Assembly: GCA_019671005.1 (NCBI GenBank)
Contig: CM033741.1
Location: 434,001-498,000 of the forward strand
Reading direction: 5' to 3'
Origin: Hibiscus mutabilis
Lineage: Eukaryota > Streptophyta > Magnoliopsida > Malvales > Malvaceae
Length of the DNA: 64,000 bases
Part shown: piece by piece, positions 35,465 through 46,990 of the stretch
How the letters are laid out: each line of letters opens with the position of its first letter
Numbering within the stretch: position 1 is the first letter of the stretch
Notes under the pieces: generated by a model
What the model saw: only the letters and a program-made list of their open reading frames with translations
Databases searched by the model: none
Told to the model about the DNA's origin: nothing
Program-made: the position numbers and the translations under genes

Positions 35465-36169
35465 TTTTTCCCCTATGTATCTGTGTTATTCAGTTCGCCC
35501 CCGTGTTTGGAATATTTTTGGTTTTGGTCCATTTCTTAATTACTTATAAAAGAACAGCCGGTCGGCCAAGCTAAGGAAGAGGTGAATTATTGAGTAAAAA
35601 GAAAGCGAAGTTTCTGAAATCTGAATTTTCAAAGGTCAAACCATTTGCAATAAAAAATTGATAAATTTCCACACGCCTATGAAAGCAGACAAATATTTAA
35701 TTTGATCCTTTATCCTCCCACCTAATACTTTGTCGTTTGAAGGCTGATAGGCAAATTCGACGGAATATGACTTTTTCTTTTTTAACGAACTTAGGTTTTT
35801 TTAATAATATAACCGACAACATGGAAATGACGACGACAGATATTGTAGCACTAGCAGCCTCTCTTTTTGATTTTTTTGTACAAGTTTCTCAATTTTCTTA
35901 AATTAACTTTATATAAGTCATAACATTGCATTGAGTATATTTTTTATAGAAAAAAATGTTTCTATAATAGTATCGGTTTAGTTTATAAAAATGAATCATA
36001 TTTACAAAAGAAAATTGATTATTTAGCGATCTTAGATGTGCTGATATCAATGATTATATACGTGAAATTATAAAATTAAATTTAGAAATAAAAAATATAT
36101 TAAATTTAGTTTAAAATACAAAAAATTTAAAACCGTTTTTATTTTGATTCGCGCGCTAATTATAATTTA
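35465..36169. other. Promoter side of laccase-like A and spacer
   Basis: The stretch to ~35.85 kb is homologous to that upstream of laccase-like C (46251-46680), so the duplication includes the promoter. On the minus strand CTTTTATAAGTAATTAAG at ~35540-35558 is a possible TATA region. Beyond ~35.85 kb nothing is recognised. Confidence 0.5.
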
Positions 36170-36722
36170 AAATATGTATAAAATGTTGTGAACTTTAATT
36201 TAATTATTAGATTTATTTAATTGGGTTTGATGCTTTATGCATCACAAGTGTGTTATGTTCGAGTCTCCTAAAACCACATTTACTTCCTTTTTCCTGGCAT
36301 TAATAACCAAATAGCACATATATTAAAATTTTGTACTTCATATCCCAAGACTATGCTTGGTCCAATGGCAAACGCATGCCACTTACACTAGGGGAATGTT
36401 GGTTTGAATCCGCCCAGGGCCATTTTTAATGCTTTTATTTTTCTTTAATAGCTAATGTCCTCTAATAAGGTGATGACTAATTGAATATTTAATTTATTTT
36501 ATTACATTGAAATTAGGACCATATTGATAGATTGTGTAAATAGCGAGGATCAAATATGTAATTATATCAACTCTATTTAACAGCCTATCCATTATGTTTT
36601 AACGGTTGGTGGCTTGATTAGAACCACTTAAATAACTGCGTGGTATAATTGCCAAAATTGAAAGTATAGTGGTCAAATTGACACTATCCCCATAATTAAG
36701 TGGTCATCTGTGTAGTTTATCC
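36170..36722 (+). mobile_element. Right half of a family D long-inverted-repeat element (copy 2)
   Basis: Ends with TATAGTGGTCAAATTGACAC and AAGTGGTCATCTGTGTAGTT then TATCC like copy 1. Contains two tRNA-like sites on the plus strand. At 36350-36420, an A-box-like TTGGTCCAATGGCAAACG lies ~40 nt before a B-box-like GGTTTGAATCC. Near 36258 is TTCGAGTCTCC. The left half is missing here; the central motif GCGCTAATTATAATTTAAAA marks its inner edge. Confidence 0.7.
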
Positions 36723-38211
36723 TATATTATATATTAAATACTTTACGTTTATTAGAACTGTATTTATATTTAAAAAAAATAATAAAATAGTTATAAAATG
36801 AAACATTGCCAATTAGTCGTTTACAAAAAAACAAAATTTAAGAATATAACAAGTAGTGATGGTAAAAAAGTAGATATTTATTTTAGGAGACTCAAGTTCA
36901 ATCGTTATATCTTTAAGATGTGCGTACATGTTAAATGATTAAAAATATGTATGAACAGATATTACCTTTAAACTATCAAAAAACCAAAACTTAACGTGGA
37001 GATAAAGATATGTATGGTTTTTAATGCCACAATATTGACCGACCATACAGATGGTTATGAATTTGGACATCTCTATTCTACATAAAATCAACATTGATAA
37101 CTAGTTGCAGACTTGCAGAGAAAGTGTTTTTCTTTTTTATTTAAATAACATGTTAAGTTAATCAAGGATACAATTGTGTAATACTTCCATGAGATAAAAT
37201 TCTCATAACATGAAAAAGTTTTTTTTTTAAAAGCATTTAATTTACACACTATTTCAGACATTTGGATAAGTTGAAATGTACAGTGCTTGACCAATGGAAA
37301 GTTTGTGCCATTAATTTCTAGAGAACGTGTTAATTGTTCTTGCCTTTATATCCGCTAACTACTCCCATTCAAATCTACCAGCAAAGTCATCTATGGCAGG
37401 CTGGAACTGGATAATCCCTTGCCTTTGAATGTTTCTTCGTTGTTGCAGACCTACCAAATCTGGGTCCCTGCCATGCGACTAGTCTTACGATAGCTGAATT
37501 TTGTAATATGATCACATTTATATTAGTTTTGGTATAGTGCATGTGCGTTTCTTTTAACAGTGTGACTTTCAAAATTCGAATTCTTTCTTTAGAATAACTA
37601 TGTCTTGCGATTGCATCAAATTATTGTTGATAATGTTTACCTAATATTTTAATCAACATGTCAAACATATTTAGGTCAGGAAAAGTGTACAGTCAACTAT
37701 AAATTTAAAATATTATTTTTTTCGTCTCATTATTTGTGTTACATATTAATTTTTTACAAAGTTTTAAGGAGATGTATGGTGTAAAATAATTTGAATAATA
37801 AGTTTATCTTTAAAAAAATTGTTTTTATTTTTATTTTTATTGAAAAACTAAAAAAAATAAAAAAATAAACTTTTTTTATAAAAGTTATTAAAATTTTTAA
37901 AATAATATTTTAACCGGGACAATTTAAAATATAAATATACAAGCCCAGCCATGAGCAGTTAAGCCGACGTCCAAATATATGCATATCTGACGAGAAAACT
38001 CAGTGAGATATTATAAATTATAAAACATATATTGGCTGACAGCTGACTTTCCATGGTCCAATTTGGGCGTGTAATGATCCAAAACCTAACCGGAAACATG
38101 ACATCTGATCTGCACTTTTTTGACCGAAAAAAAATGAACTTATCATTTTTCTTAATACGCGTCTTGGAAGTTTCTTTTTTTTTCCCGAGAAACAAACTTG
38201 GGGGGGGCACA
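36723..38211. other. Intergenic, no gene seen
   Basis: AT-rich sequence without a recognisable gene or strongly structured repeat. The last few hundred bases form the upstream region of laccase B. Confidence 0.55.
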
Positions 38212-38307
38212 AGCTTTATCCTCTATAAATTGTTGGGTTTTATGAACCCAGAAACATAGACAAGAAAAGTCAGGGACGAACTAAGAACACATTGGAGAGG
38301 GGGAAAC
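38205..38307 (+). promoter_or_regulatory. Core promoter and leader of laccase B
   Basis: GGCACAAGCTTTATCCTCTA then TAAATTGTTG at 38204-38235 contains the TATA box CTCTATAAATTG, ~80 nt before the ATG at 38308. The same text (GGCACAAGCTTTG...CACTATAAATTGTTG and GCGAACTAAGAACAC) precedes laccase D, so core promoter and 5' leader are conserved between the two. Confidence 0.65.
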
Positions 38308-40477
38308 ATGAGTTTACAGAAGCTAAGTTTTCTAGGGGTTTTATTTCTGAGCACTTTGTTCCTCTGCAGTGCAGATGTGCACCACTATGAATTCTTCGTG
38401 CGAGAGAAAAACTTTACGAAGCTGTGCAACACGACGACATTGCTGGTCGTGAACGACAGTTATCCTGGACCTGAGATTCGGGTTCGCAGAGGTGATACTG
38501 TTTTCGTTAATGTCCATAATCAAGGAAACTATGGTTTCACCATTCACTGGTAATTTAACTTCTCTTTTCCCGACGCTAATTTCCTATAGAATTAGAATAA
38601 AAAGTGATTGAATAAATTGATTAATCATGTTGCTGCAGGCACGGAGTGAAACAACCGAGAAATCCATGGTCCGATGGTCCCGAATTCATAACTCAATGCC
38701 CGATTCAACCGGGAACCAACTTCACGTACCAAGTCATACTATCGGATGAAATAGGAACCCTATGGTGGCATGCTCACAGTGACTGGACTCGCGGTTCCGT
38801 CCAGGGTGCCTTTGTCATTTTACCAGCCAAGTACGAAACTTATCCGTTCCCTAGGCCGGATGCCGATCAAACAATCATACTTCGTAAGCAAATCTGTCAA
38901 CTTTTTGCTCAGTGTTGCTTATATAATTATCATATGAATCTTTATCTGATTTCTTTAATTTGTATTGACAGAATCATGGTACAATGGTGACTACAAGCAA
39001 ATTATTGATCAAGCACTTGCAACGGGTACCAATCCTAGCCAACCAGATGCTTATGCTATCAACGGAAATTTAGGCGACACATACGGATGCCCCAATGGTA
39101 CGTTCTGCCATTACTGAATCCGGGTCGAGCTATCGATCATCTTCGAATCAGTTGTTCTTATAAGTTGTTATACTAATGGCATATCGATTGGCTGTTGCAG
39201 ATACAATATTTCGTATGCAAGTTAGCTATGGGAGCACATACCTTCTCCGCATAATCAATGCTGCCATGAACGAGCAAAAATTCTTCTCCATCACGAACCA
39301 CACGCTCACACTCGTTGCCCAAGATGCGTCCTACGTTAAACGTTTTTCGAGCAACTACATCTTGATCAATCCTGGACAAACCATGGATGTTTTAGTCGTT
39401 GCCAACCAAAACGCCGGCCAATATTACATGGCTACTAGGCCTTTCTCCGATGCCGCTTTTCGGCCTGTCGACTTCGTTACTACCGGAGTTTTCGAATATA
39501 CAAACAGTGCGGGTGGATTGAATGCTTCCTTGATAACACTGCCGGTAATAAACGACACGAGTGCCGTGAATAGCTTCATCAGCCGTATCAGGAATACAAG
39601 GGTCCCCCAGAATCCTCGATTGAACGTGCCGGCGAATTCGAGAATCAATAGACGAGTCTACATGTCGATCGCCACAAACAACTTGCCTTGCACCGGCTCA
39701 GAGTGTATCGGACCGGATAGACTTGCTGCAAGTTTGAACAACGTCAGCTTTGTTTTGCCGCGCACTGACATTCTCCAAGCATACTACAACAGGTATGTAT
39801 GCATATAAAGTTAAAGCAATTTTTGTACCGCTAGGGAAAAAAAGGTGGTTTCATTAACTGTAGCTAATTCTTTTAAGTCGTTCTTAATAATCCAGGAGCA
39901 TCAGTGGTGTTTATACCGAAGATTTTCCCCTTAATCCGCCAGAATTCTATGATTTCACCGGAAACTTAACTACACTCAACAGGCAAGCTAATGCCGGGAC
40001 GAGGGCCGTTGTGCTAAACTACGGTGATGCAGTTGAGATTGTGTTTCAAGCAACCCAACTGGGTGCCGGTGGAAGTCACCCGATCCATCTGCATGGTTTT
40101 AGCTTTTATTGGGTGGGAACCGGTACTGGAAATTTCAACAATCAGACCGACCCAAGAACCTACAACTTGGTCGACCCACCACTCATCAACACCGTCCACG
40201 TTCCTGGTAGAGGATGGGTTGCCGTCAGATTCTTTGCAAATAATCCCGGTAAGTTTTCTTTTAGAAAAAGTCACATTTCTCATAACCAATGACATATATA
40301 TATTTAAAGTAATCGACATGACTGAATTGTTGTATATTTTCAGGGGTATGGTTTATGCATTGCCATTTGGAGAGGCATAGCAGCTGGGGAATGGACACTG
40401 TTTTCATCGTGAGGAACGGGACCAGCCCGAGAACAAGCATGCTCCCGCCGCCACCTGGCATGCCTCGTTGTACCTAG
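38308..40477 (+). CDS. Laccase B, 563 aa, full length
   Basis: Exons 38308-38549, 38639-38883, 38972-39097, 39201-39792, 39896-40248, 40344-40477; 1692 nt with stop, phases consistent. The signal peptide MSLQKLSFLGVLFLSTLFLC ends in SA before DVHHYEFFV, so secretion to the cell wall is expected. All four copper motifs are present: IHWHGVKQ, WWHAHSDWTR, HPIHLHGFSFY and HCHLERHSSWGM; the last supplies the type 1 Cys and an axial Met. The HCHLERHSSWGMDTVF end resembles the LAC14/LAC15 group rather than the lignin-type laccases (inference). Laccases oxidise phenolics such as monolignols or flavonoids with reduction of O2 to water. The intron that splits DFF|VRE in the other three family members is absent here. 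A polyadenylation signal AATAAA lies at 40532-40537. Confidence 0.92.
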
Positions 40478-41034
40478 GAGTACAGGCATAGGATAAGCTG
40501 ATTAGTAATAATCTGTGGACCTGCAGTTTTTAATAAACGAATTTATTTGAAATGTTGCTAATGAGATACTGTAATTCTTTGAAAGGCAGACTTGGTTTTT
40601 AAGTGAAATTGTTTTAGCTATGAGTTAATCTTATTTTTTTGACTTTAAAATATATGTAATAATTGTGTTGGATTGAAAGCATATGACATTTGCATTTCTG
40701 AAGACGCTTATTCTCGCATAAAAGGTGTGTTTTGTATTTTATATATGGACAGTGTTCATTAAATTATATTAATACACATCATCAATTAATCAATAAATAT
40801 CTATTAAAAATAATAAATAAATAGTATGACAGGATTTATAAGTCTACTAAAAAATAAAAAATTAGAAATTCACCATACCAATCAAATTAATTTTAAAAGC
40901 GTTTTTCGTCAAACGTATCTTCATATAACATGACAGAAATAAGTGTTAGATCAAGGTTTAATTTTTTTGGTGTCAAATTCATAAACAATACTATTAAAAA
41001 TAGAATATTTGGATAAAAAGGTCTATTTCTATTT
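40478..41034. other. Laccase B 3' region and spacer
   Basis: 3' UTR with AATAAA near 40532, then AT-rich spacer with no gene recognised. Confidence 0.5.
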
Positions 41035-41262
41035 GCAATAAAAAAAAATTAGAATGAAATTATGTCTCTTTGTCAGTGCCTTTATTTATGTCTTATACTA
41101 AAGTTTATGATAGGGTTTAGAATTAGAGTTTAGAAAATTTATAATAGGGTTTATTTTAAAGTTTATGACTTAAAATTTAAGATTAAAATTTAAAATTTAT
41201 TTTTTTAATTTTATAATATAAAAAATCGAAAATGAATGAAGGATTTTTGTCCGGAAAATTGC
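41035..41262. mobile_element. Family B TTTAGGG-like MITE
   Basis: TTATGTCTCTTTGTCAGTGC then CTTTATTTATG on the left, TTTAGGGTTTA-like words inside, and GAAGGATTTTTGTCCG on the right. The copy at 47.2-47.4 kb is the reverse complement (CGGACAAAAATCCTATTCC ... ATAAATAAAGGCACTGAAAA). Confidence 0.6.
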
Positions 41263-41444
41263 TAGTTTCTTTTTCTAGAGGCGTAAACAGAATGGCAAAT
41301 CAAAATTAGTTAGATTGGACAAAATATTTTACGTGATCCCTTATCCCACCTTGTTTGTCTTTGGAAACGAAGGCTGATTATGGAGCTAATGACAAGTTCA
41401 ATGGAGAATGACCTTGTCATTTCCCACATGTGCCTTATAATTTT

Positions 41445-43150
41445 GGGTAAACTATACCAATGACCACTTAATTATGGAGTTATGTCAATTTGACCACTAT
41501 ACTTTTAATTTTGGTAATTTTACCACACAACTATTTAAATGATGCCAATTAAGCCACCAACTGTGAAAAAAAAGTTAACGTGGTTGTTAAATAAACAGTA
41601 TAATTACACATTTGGTCTCTGTTATTTACATAATCTATCAATTTGGTCTTAGTTTTAATCTAATAAAATAAATTAATTATTCCAATTTAGTAGGTGGTGA
41701 CATATTAGAGGACTTTAGCTATTTTTATACTTAAGTTAATATCAACTGATTGGAGAAAGAAAAATGAAAAATGAACAAAGAAACTGGCCCTAGGAGGATT
41801 CATACCAAGGTATCCTTGGTGGGAGTGAGACGCGTTTGCCACTAGGCTAAACATGTTTTTATACTATGAAATACAAAATGTAATTGTAGTGATGTTCCTC
41901 TCGCTAAAAAACGGTGTTTTTTTTAAAATGATGTCTTTTTAGAAAAACCGTATTTTGTTTAAAAATAGAGTCGCCACCGGCCACTCAAGGTGGACCGAAC
42001 ACCGTAAAAATCAGAGATTTTAAAATGTCGGGTTCGAGAGTCGGTTACGGATGGGGAAGGATTAGCACCCCACACCGCCCAAAATTGGTACTTTAATAAT
42101 TATCGCTTTATTAATATTAAACTTTCCGGGTCAAAGTGGCGATTAAGTTAAAATTTGGTTATAAGTGCGGGTAAATTTTAAAGGCCCGTTATCCGAGAAT
42201 AAACACCCAACCACTATCACTACGCCTAATACTGGCCCCATTTACGCTCGGATAAAAGGGCACCGCATTGACAAAATATATATCCGTTATGCAAACTTAA
42301 AAAACATGGCAAATATAAATAAATACATTGCGATAAAAATATAAATAAATACTAACATAATAAAATACTAATATAACATAAATAAAATACTAATCTAAAA
42401 CATACATACATAACTATTAATTTAACATATAAATAAAAACAAATCTAATATAAATAAAATATTAATATAAAACATAAATTTAAAACACAATAAATACTAA
42501 TCTAAAACATAAATAAACATACAAACTAAAAAACACAATTTTAAATTAACTACTACTTCATTAAATCATAAAAATTACAACACAAATAAAAAGAAAAGAA
42601 AATATACCTAACTAGGAGCTCGAATGACGAACCCCGACTGAACCCCACCGAGATCTACCACGACCTCTCCAAAAAAATAACTAGATTGGATCCAAAATAG
42701 GACCCCGATCGAACCGAGGACACTGCCTCGGTCCTTGGCTAGCCGGGAGCCTAAGCTCCCTTATTTGGCTGCCACTGCCGATTCCTTTGTGCTATTGCCC
42801 CCCACTTCATGCCTTTATATAGGCATTGAAGGGAGGCTGACGGGTGACGTGGGCAAATGTGCTCCACGCACATTTGCATTCTTTTCCCTTTTTTTTACAC
42901 TTTAATCAATTTTTTTATTATTAATATTATTATTACAATAATACTAAAAATCCGAACAAAAATGAGTGATTAGAGTAATATATGTGTTATCTGATTCTTA
43001 ATAACTAGAAAAATGAAGTAAATGTGGTTTTAGGGGACTCGAATATTACACTTATGATGCATAAAAATATTTAACTCAATTAAATAAATCTAATAATTAA
43101 ATTAAAGTTAACAATATTTTGTATATATTTTTAATTATAATTAGTGCACG
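41445..43150 (-). mobile_element. Family D long-inverted-repeat element (copy 3), left half, split by a solo LTR
   Basis: Left arm GGGTAAACTATACCAATGAC then CACTTAATTATGG and on, like copy 1. On the minus strand a tRNA-like cassette lies at ~41785-41855: A-box-like TAGCCTAGTGGCAAACG, B-box-like GGTATGAATCC. The arm resumes at 42980 after the solo LTR, with a further B-box-like word (ATTCGAGTCCCC, minus strand) near 43032-43045, and ends at the central motif AATTATAATTAGTGCACGAT. Confidence 0.7.
41885..42974 (+). mobile_element. Solo LTR (1090 bp) with 5-bp target duplication
   Basis: Begins TGTAGTGATG and ends GTGATTAGA (TG...; the consensus end is GATTACA). It is flanked by the 5-bp direct repeat GTAAT at 41880-41884 and 42975-42979. 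Removing it restores the family D arm text ACAAAATGTAATATATG. The interior holds the GGTTACGGATGGGGAAGGAT block and a possible TATA (CTTTATATAGGC, ~42815). No internal retrotransposon genes are present, as expected after LTR-LTR recombination. Confidence 0.85.
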
Positions 43151-43157
43151 ATTTGAA

Positions 43158-43298
43158 TTCAAAAATTTAAAATTATATTAAATTTATTTAGTAAATCCAA
43201 ACTCATGAATATAATTCAAATTATATAATGTTCGTGAGTTTGGATTCGATAAATGAATTTAATATAATTTTAAAATTTTAATTTTTTAACTTAATTAA
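43158..43298. repeat. ~140-bp near-perfect hairpin
   Basis: AATTTAAAATTATATTAAAT then TTATTTAGTAAATCCAAACT and CATGAATATA pair with GTTCGTGAGTTTGGATTCGA and TAAATGAATTTAATATAATT then TTAAAATT. The loop is short (~15 nt), so it would form a ~60-bp stem. Confidence 0.75.
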
Positions 43299-43712
43299 TA
43301 GTTTCAATATTTATTAAATTCTTGAAAATGTATAAATTCTCGATTAACAAGAGAAAATCAACACACAACATAATCTAACAAACTATATATGAGATTCCGA
43401 AAATGTATTGGCTAATCCTGCAAGTGATCCAAGTTTATCCTTGTACGGTACAAAAAGTACCTAAAGAACAAGAACTCAAGTGTCGGACAACGACAAGATT
43501 AGACAAATTTCCTTTTTCATTTTCTTCTCACTGATTCTTTCATGTATTCGATGAGATTTGCTGTCGAATCTAGAATAAATTATAATTTTACAAGCATTGG
43601 GGATTTGAATGAAACCCGCAGCAGAGCACTTCTTCCATAAAGCTTAAAAAAAGGATGGAAGATGACACTGTTGACAAAAGTTGTAATGGAAGTCTGCCTG
43701 CTATGATGGCTG

Positions 43713-44325
43713 CTACATCTGATCTTGCCGAAGTGCTTGTTGGAGTTGAATGACCTGTTGGCGCTGTTCGGGTGGCAATGAACTCAGCTGTTCGGGCGTT
43801 AGGTTTAGCACTTGCTGCAGTAAGGCAGACTCAACATCCGGTGCGATTTGTGGCTGAAAGAGAAACAAAACAATGATGTGAATCATGACTTTCTCAATTA
43901 ATATCAAATCAGCAACATTGAACAATGAATCGCATACAATATTCTACAATTAAAAAAATGCCAAAAAATGAACTCAAAGAAAGAATTTTCTGCCATTAAG
44001 ACCATAGCAATGATGCATGAGCAAATGAACTCAAAGGGAAGTAGGTGTGGTTTTTAACTTTCATATCACCAAGTGTAAAACATTACCTGAGAAATCTGCT
44101 TTTCAGCATATTGCACCTCTTCTGTTTACTTGATGAACGGGTGCTGAATCAACACCATATATTTGTGATGTTCTGGATCCACTTAGATTGGACACATTCA
44201 ACCCAAATGGGGATAGACAGCTTTTTCCCCCCATCTTCAGAGGCTGATTTACTGCTTCTGAAGGATTTCGAACAATCTTTGATTTCTCTGCAATGCCAGG
44301 TGTTATAGAGGGACCAGGCTGTTAA
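43713..44325 (-). pseudogene. CSTF64 (cleavage stimulation factor 64) 3'-end fragment
   Basis: The last exon, 43853-43713, reads PQIAPDVESALLQQVLNLTP then EQLSSLPPEQRQQVIQLQ and QALRQDQM-stop, the highly conserved C-terminal helical domain of plant CSTF64. The preceding exon (~44323-44087) ends EEVQYAEKQISQ at a GTAATG donor. Upstream of it the frame changes (SAPVHQVN is in another frame), and no RRM or hinge exons follow further right. CSTF64 binds the GU-rich element in pre-mRNA 3' processing. Only the last ~15-20% is present, so this is a captured or left-over gene fragment. Confidence 0.8.
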
Positions 44326-45086
44326 CAAAAAAAAATGGAAGTTAATAAGAAATGCTGGGATAATAGAAGAAACAAAAACCAGGTTTTACTAAATTGAAAA
44401 AGATACAGTCGATGCTACATCTGAAGAAGATCACAAGAGAGAGGAGTGGTGTTTGTCTGTGGAAAGGGAGGACAAAGGAAGGGGCAAGGATCCAATCGGC
44501 CAACTGTGCTTGCTCAGTAGTAATATTACTTGCATTTACATCTTCACAACTTGGTTCATTTTATTTGAATTTTTGTGCAAATAGTTAAGGCTTGTATCCC
44601 TTACTTAGAAACCATTAATGTTACTATAGCTCAGTGTACTTGGGTAAATTAATCTGTTATGTCAACTATAAGGATGTTAATTTAATCCTTATAGATGGAA
44701 TTACAGGTATAATTAACCTACATAAACAATTCAATGCAGTACGGAGGACAATTTCTCGTTGGCAGATAGAGCATCAGTGGAAGCTTTTCATATAAACAGT
44801 CTTAACTGATCCAACCCGCGGACAAATAAACATATAAAATTTCTATTATATTTTGATTGAAACTTTATTTTCTTTAATTTTAACCTCAGGTAAATCACAT
44901 TGTAAGTCGGTTAAACGAAAAATGCTCAATTACAACACTGAAAAAAAAAATTTAATATGACTGAGAACACCTTGTTGAAACATCAAACAAACACAACAAA
45001 TTATTTCCCCACCAATATATTTATTGAATCTCTTATTTGAACATCAACCATATTAATCAAACCCTTAGCATCGGGAAGCGTTTAAA
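44326..45086. other. Intergenic, no gene seen
   Basis: AT-rich spacer. From ~45000 the text is homologous to 34199-34287, the 3' flank of laccase-like A. Confidence 0.5.
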
Positions 45087-46250
45087 CTAAACTAAAGTAC
45101 TAGTGGTGGTATATCGTAGAATCCCGGTGGTAGAACGTGTGGTGTCGGAGGAAGGTCGAGCAGTGATGTAATAATGGCCTAGATTTTGGTTTGCGCAGAG
45201 CAGAACATCAACCACTTGGTATGGGGCGAGGGTTAGCGAACTTGTAAAGGAGCGTCTGCTGTAAGCCCCGCTTTGTCCCACAATGGTGAGGCTGTGGGAT
45301 GCGATACCAAACTCCATGGATTGGTTAACAGCGTTTATCATGCGAACAAGGTAAAGTCCCTGGTAATCTACTTGGTACTCAAACGTTGTATCTGCAACAT
45401 TAATAAACAATTATCAAAATTGTCGGATTATAACAAACAAACAAAAAAGAGAGTCTAAACAATAGTATAGATTACGTACCGTTGCTACATCCATTGGTTT
45501 CTCCTGTATGGCCATCGATGGTGTAAGCATCGGCTTGGCCAGGAGCTATGGTTTGATTGGCTTCGGTTAACTCTTGTCTGAACCATTCTCCGATTATAAT
45601 TGTTTTATCGGAATCAGGTGTAGGGAAAGGGTAGTCTTCGTTGGCTGCCGGTAAAACCACAAAGGCGCCATGGACGGTTGCACTAGCCCATGCACTGGTA
45701 GCGTGCCACCATAGAGTCCCTATCTCATCGTTTAATTCAACCTGGTAAGTGAAGTTTCTCCCTGGCTGGATTAATTCATTTGAATCCTGAACGCCATCCC
45801 TACTCATGTTCCAACCAAAAATACAAACATAATTGATTACTCATTTCATCATAAAACTCGTAAAAGCTGACGAGGAACTGTGTAAACGTTATATGATCTT
45901 ACCACTTGATGGAAACAGCGCTGTTTCCTTGATTGTGGACATTGACGAAAACTGTGTCCCCTCTACGAACCCGAATCTCAGGACCTGGGAAGCTGCCATT
46001 TACGGTCAAGATGTTCTTGGTGCTACACAGCTTTGTAAACTGGGATTCTTGCAACTTTAAACCCAGATATAAAACAAAACCCATAATCAAAATCCAGCAC
46101 CAACTCTTATTAAGAAAACAGAAAAAATGGAAAATATGCAAGGAAACTTACAAAGAAGTCGTAATGCTGGACATCAGCCCTGGACAAGACAAGGATATTC
46201 AGGAACAAGAGCCCTGATAACCACTTAAACCCTTGCTTTTGAAAACCCAT
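45087..46250 (-). CDS. Short laccase-like protein C, 291 aa, lacking copper ligands
   Basis: Exons (high to low): 46250-46152, 46054-45903, 45799-45480, 45391-45087; 876 nt with stop and the same structure as laccase-like A. The signal peptide MGFQKQGFKWLSGLLFLNIL is followed by VLSRADVQHYDFF. The first copper motif reads SIKWDG and the second WWHATSAW, so three of the four N-terminal His ligands are gone. The protein again ends after domain 2 (TTTSTLV). The last intron is identical to that of A over its whole ~85 nt, and coding differences are few. Exon 3 is 12 nt shorter than in A (four residues fewer after QDSNEL). The copies therefore arose by recent duplication or have been homogenised. 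No stop or frameshift has entered either copy. Confidence 0.8.
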
Positions 46251-46717
46251 TTTTTCCCTATGTCTCTGTGTTCTTCAGTTCTCCCCTATGTTTGTAAACT
46301 TCTGATTTTTTGATCGATTTCGTAGTTATTAAATAAATAAAAAATCATTTGGAAAAGTCCTTCGCTAATCAAGGAGGTGAAATTATTGACTAAAAGGAAC
46401 CGAAGTTTCTGAAAACAGCATAGCGCCCCCCCCAATCAGAAATTCAGAGATCAAAATATTTGCAATGGAAAATTGCTAAGTTTCCCAGACGCGTGAAGCG
46501 AAAGGCAAATGATAGTCAAAGTCGACGAAAGACTTTACTCGATCTGTTATCCTACCTAATAATTTGTCTTTGAAGCTGAAGGTCTATTGTGAAGGTAAGA
46601 CGCACGTTAGCATGCAAAATGACATTTTCATTTTCCACGTGGAAACATGACGACGACACTTGACAGATTCTATTTTGTTTGAACGACATTCATTTTTTAA
46701 CCTGTTATATACAAGAG
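46251..46717. other. Upstream region of laccase-like C, duplicated with that of A
   Basis: Matches 35465-35850 in patches (GTCTCTGTGTTCTTCAGTTC, CGAAGTTTCTGAAA, GACGACGACA). No further gene is seen. Confidence 0.5.
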
Positions 46718-46990
46718 AAATTATACGCCCAATATTATGGACATGGCTTACCATATCAATCATAGTCTCATCTAATAAAAACTACTAATTTTATCATTAT
46801 TTTTCATGTTATTAATTCAATAATATACTCACTTCTAAAAGAACTGTTTTTAAATGACATGGAAAGAAATAGTGAAGATTCATTGGTTGGAAAAAATGAT
46901 GGGAGAAAAAAAATAAAGCGGGTGATTTTTATTGGATGAGACCATAGCTGAAGTAGTAAGCCAGACCCATGATATAATTTTTCTATGTAC
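46718..46990. mobile_element. Family C MITE (copy 2)
   Basis: GAGAAATTATACGCCCAATA then GGCTTACCATATCAATCATA on the left; TGAGACCATAGCTGAAGTAG then CCCATGATATAATTTTTC on the right. A diverged relative of the 7.8-kb MITE. Confidence 0.65.

Noticed and set aside
40014..40319. Minus-strand open frame across laccase B exon 5
   Set aside because: Antisense shadow; mirrored in laccase D at 59973-60158.
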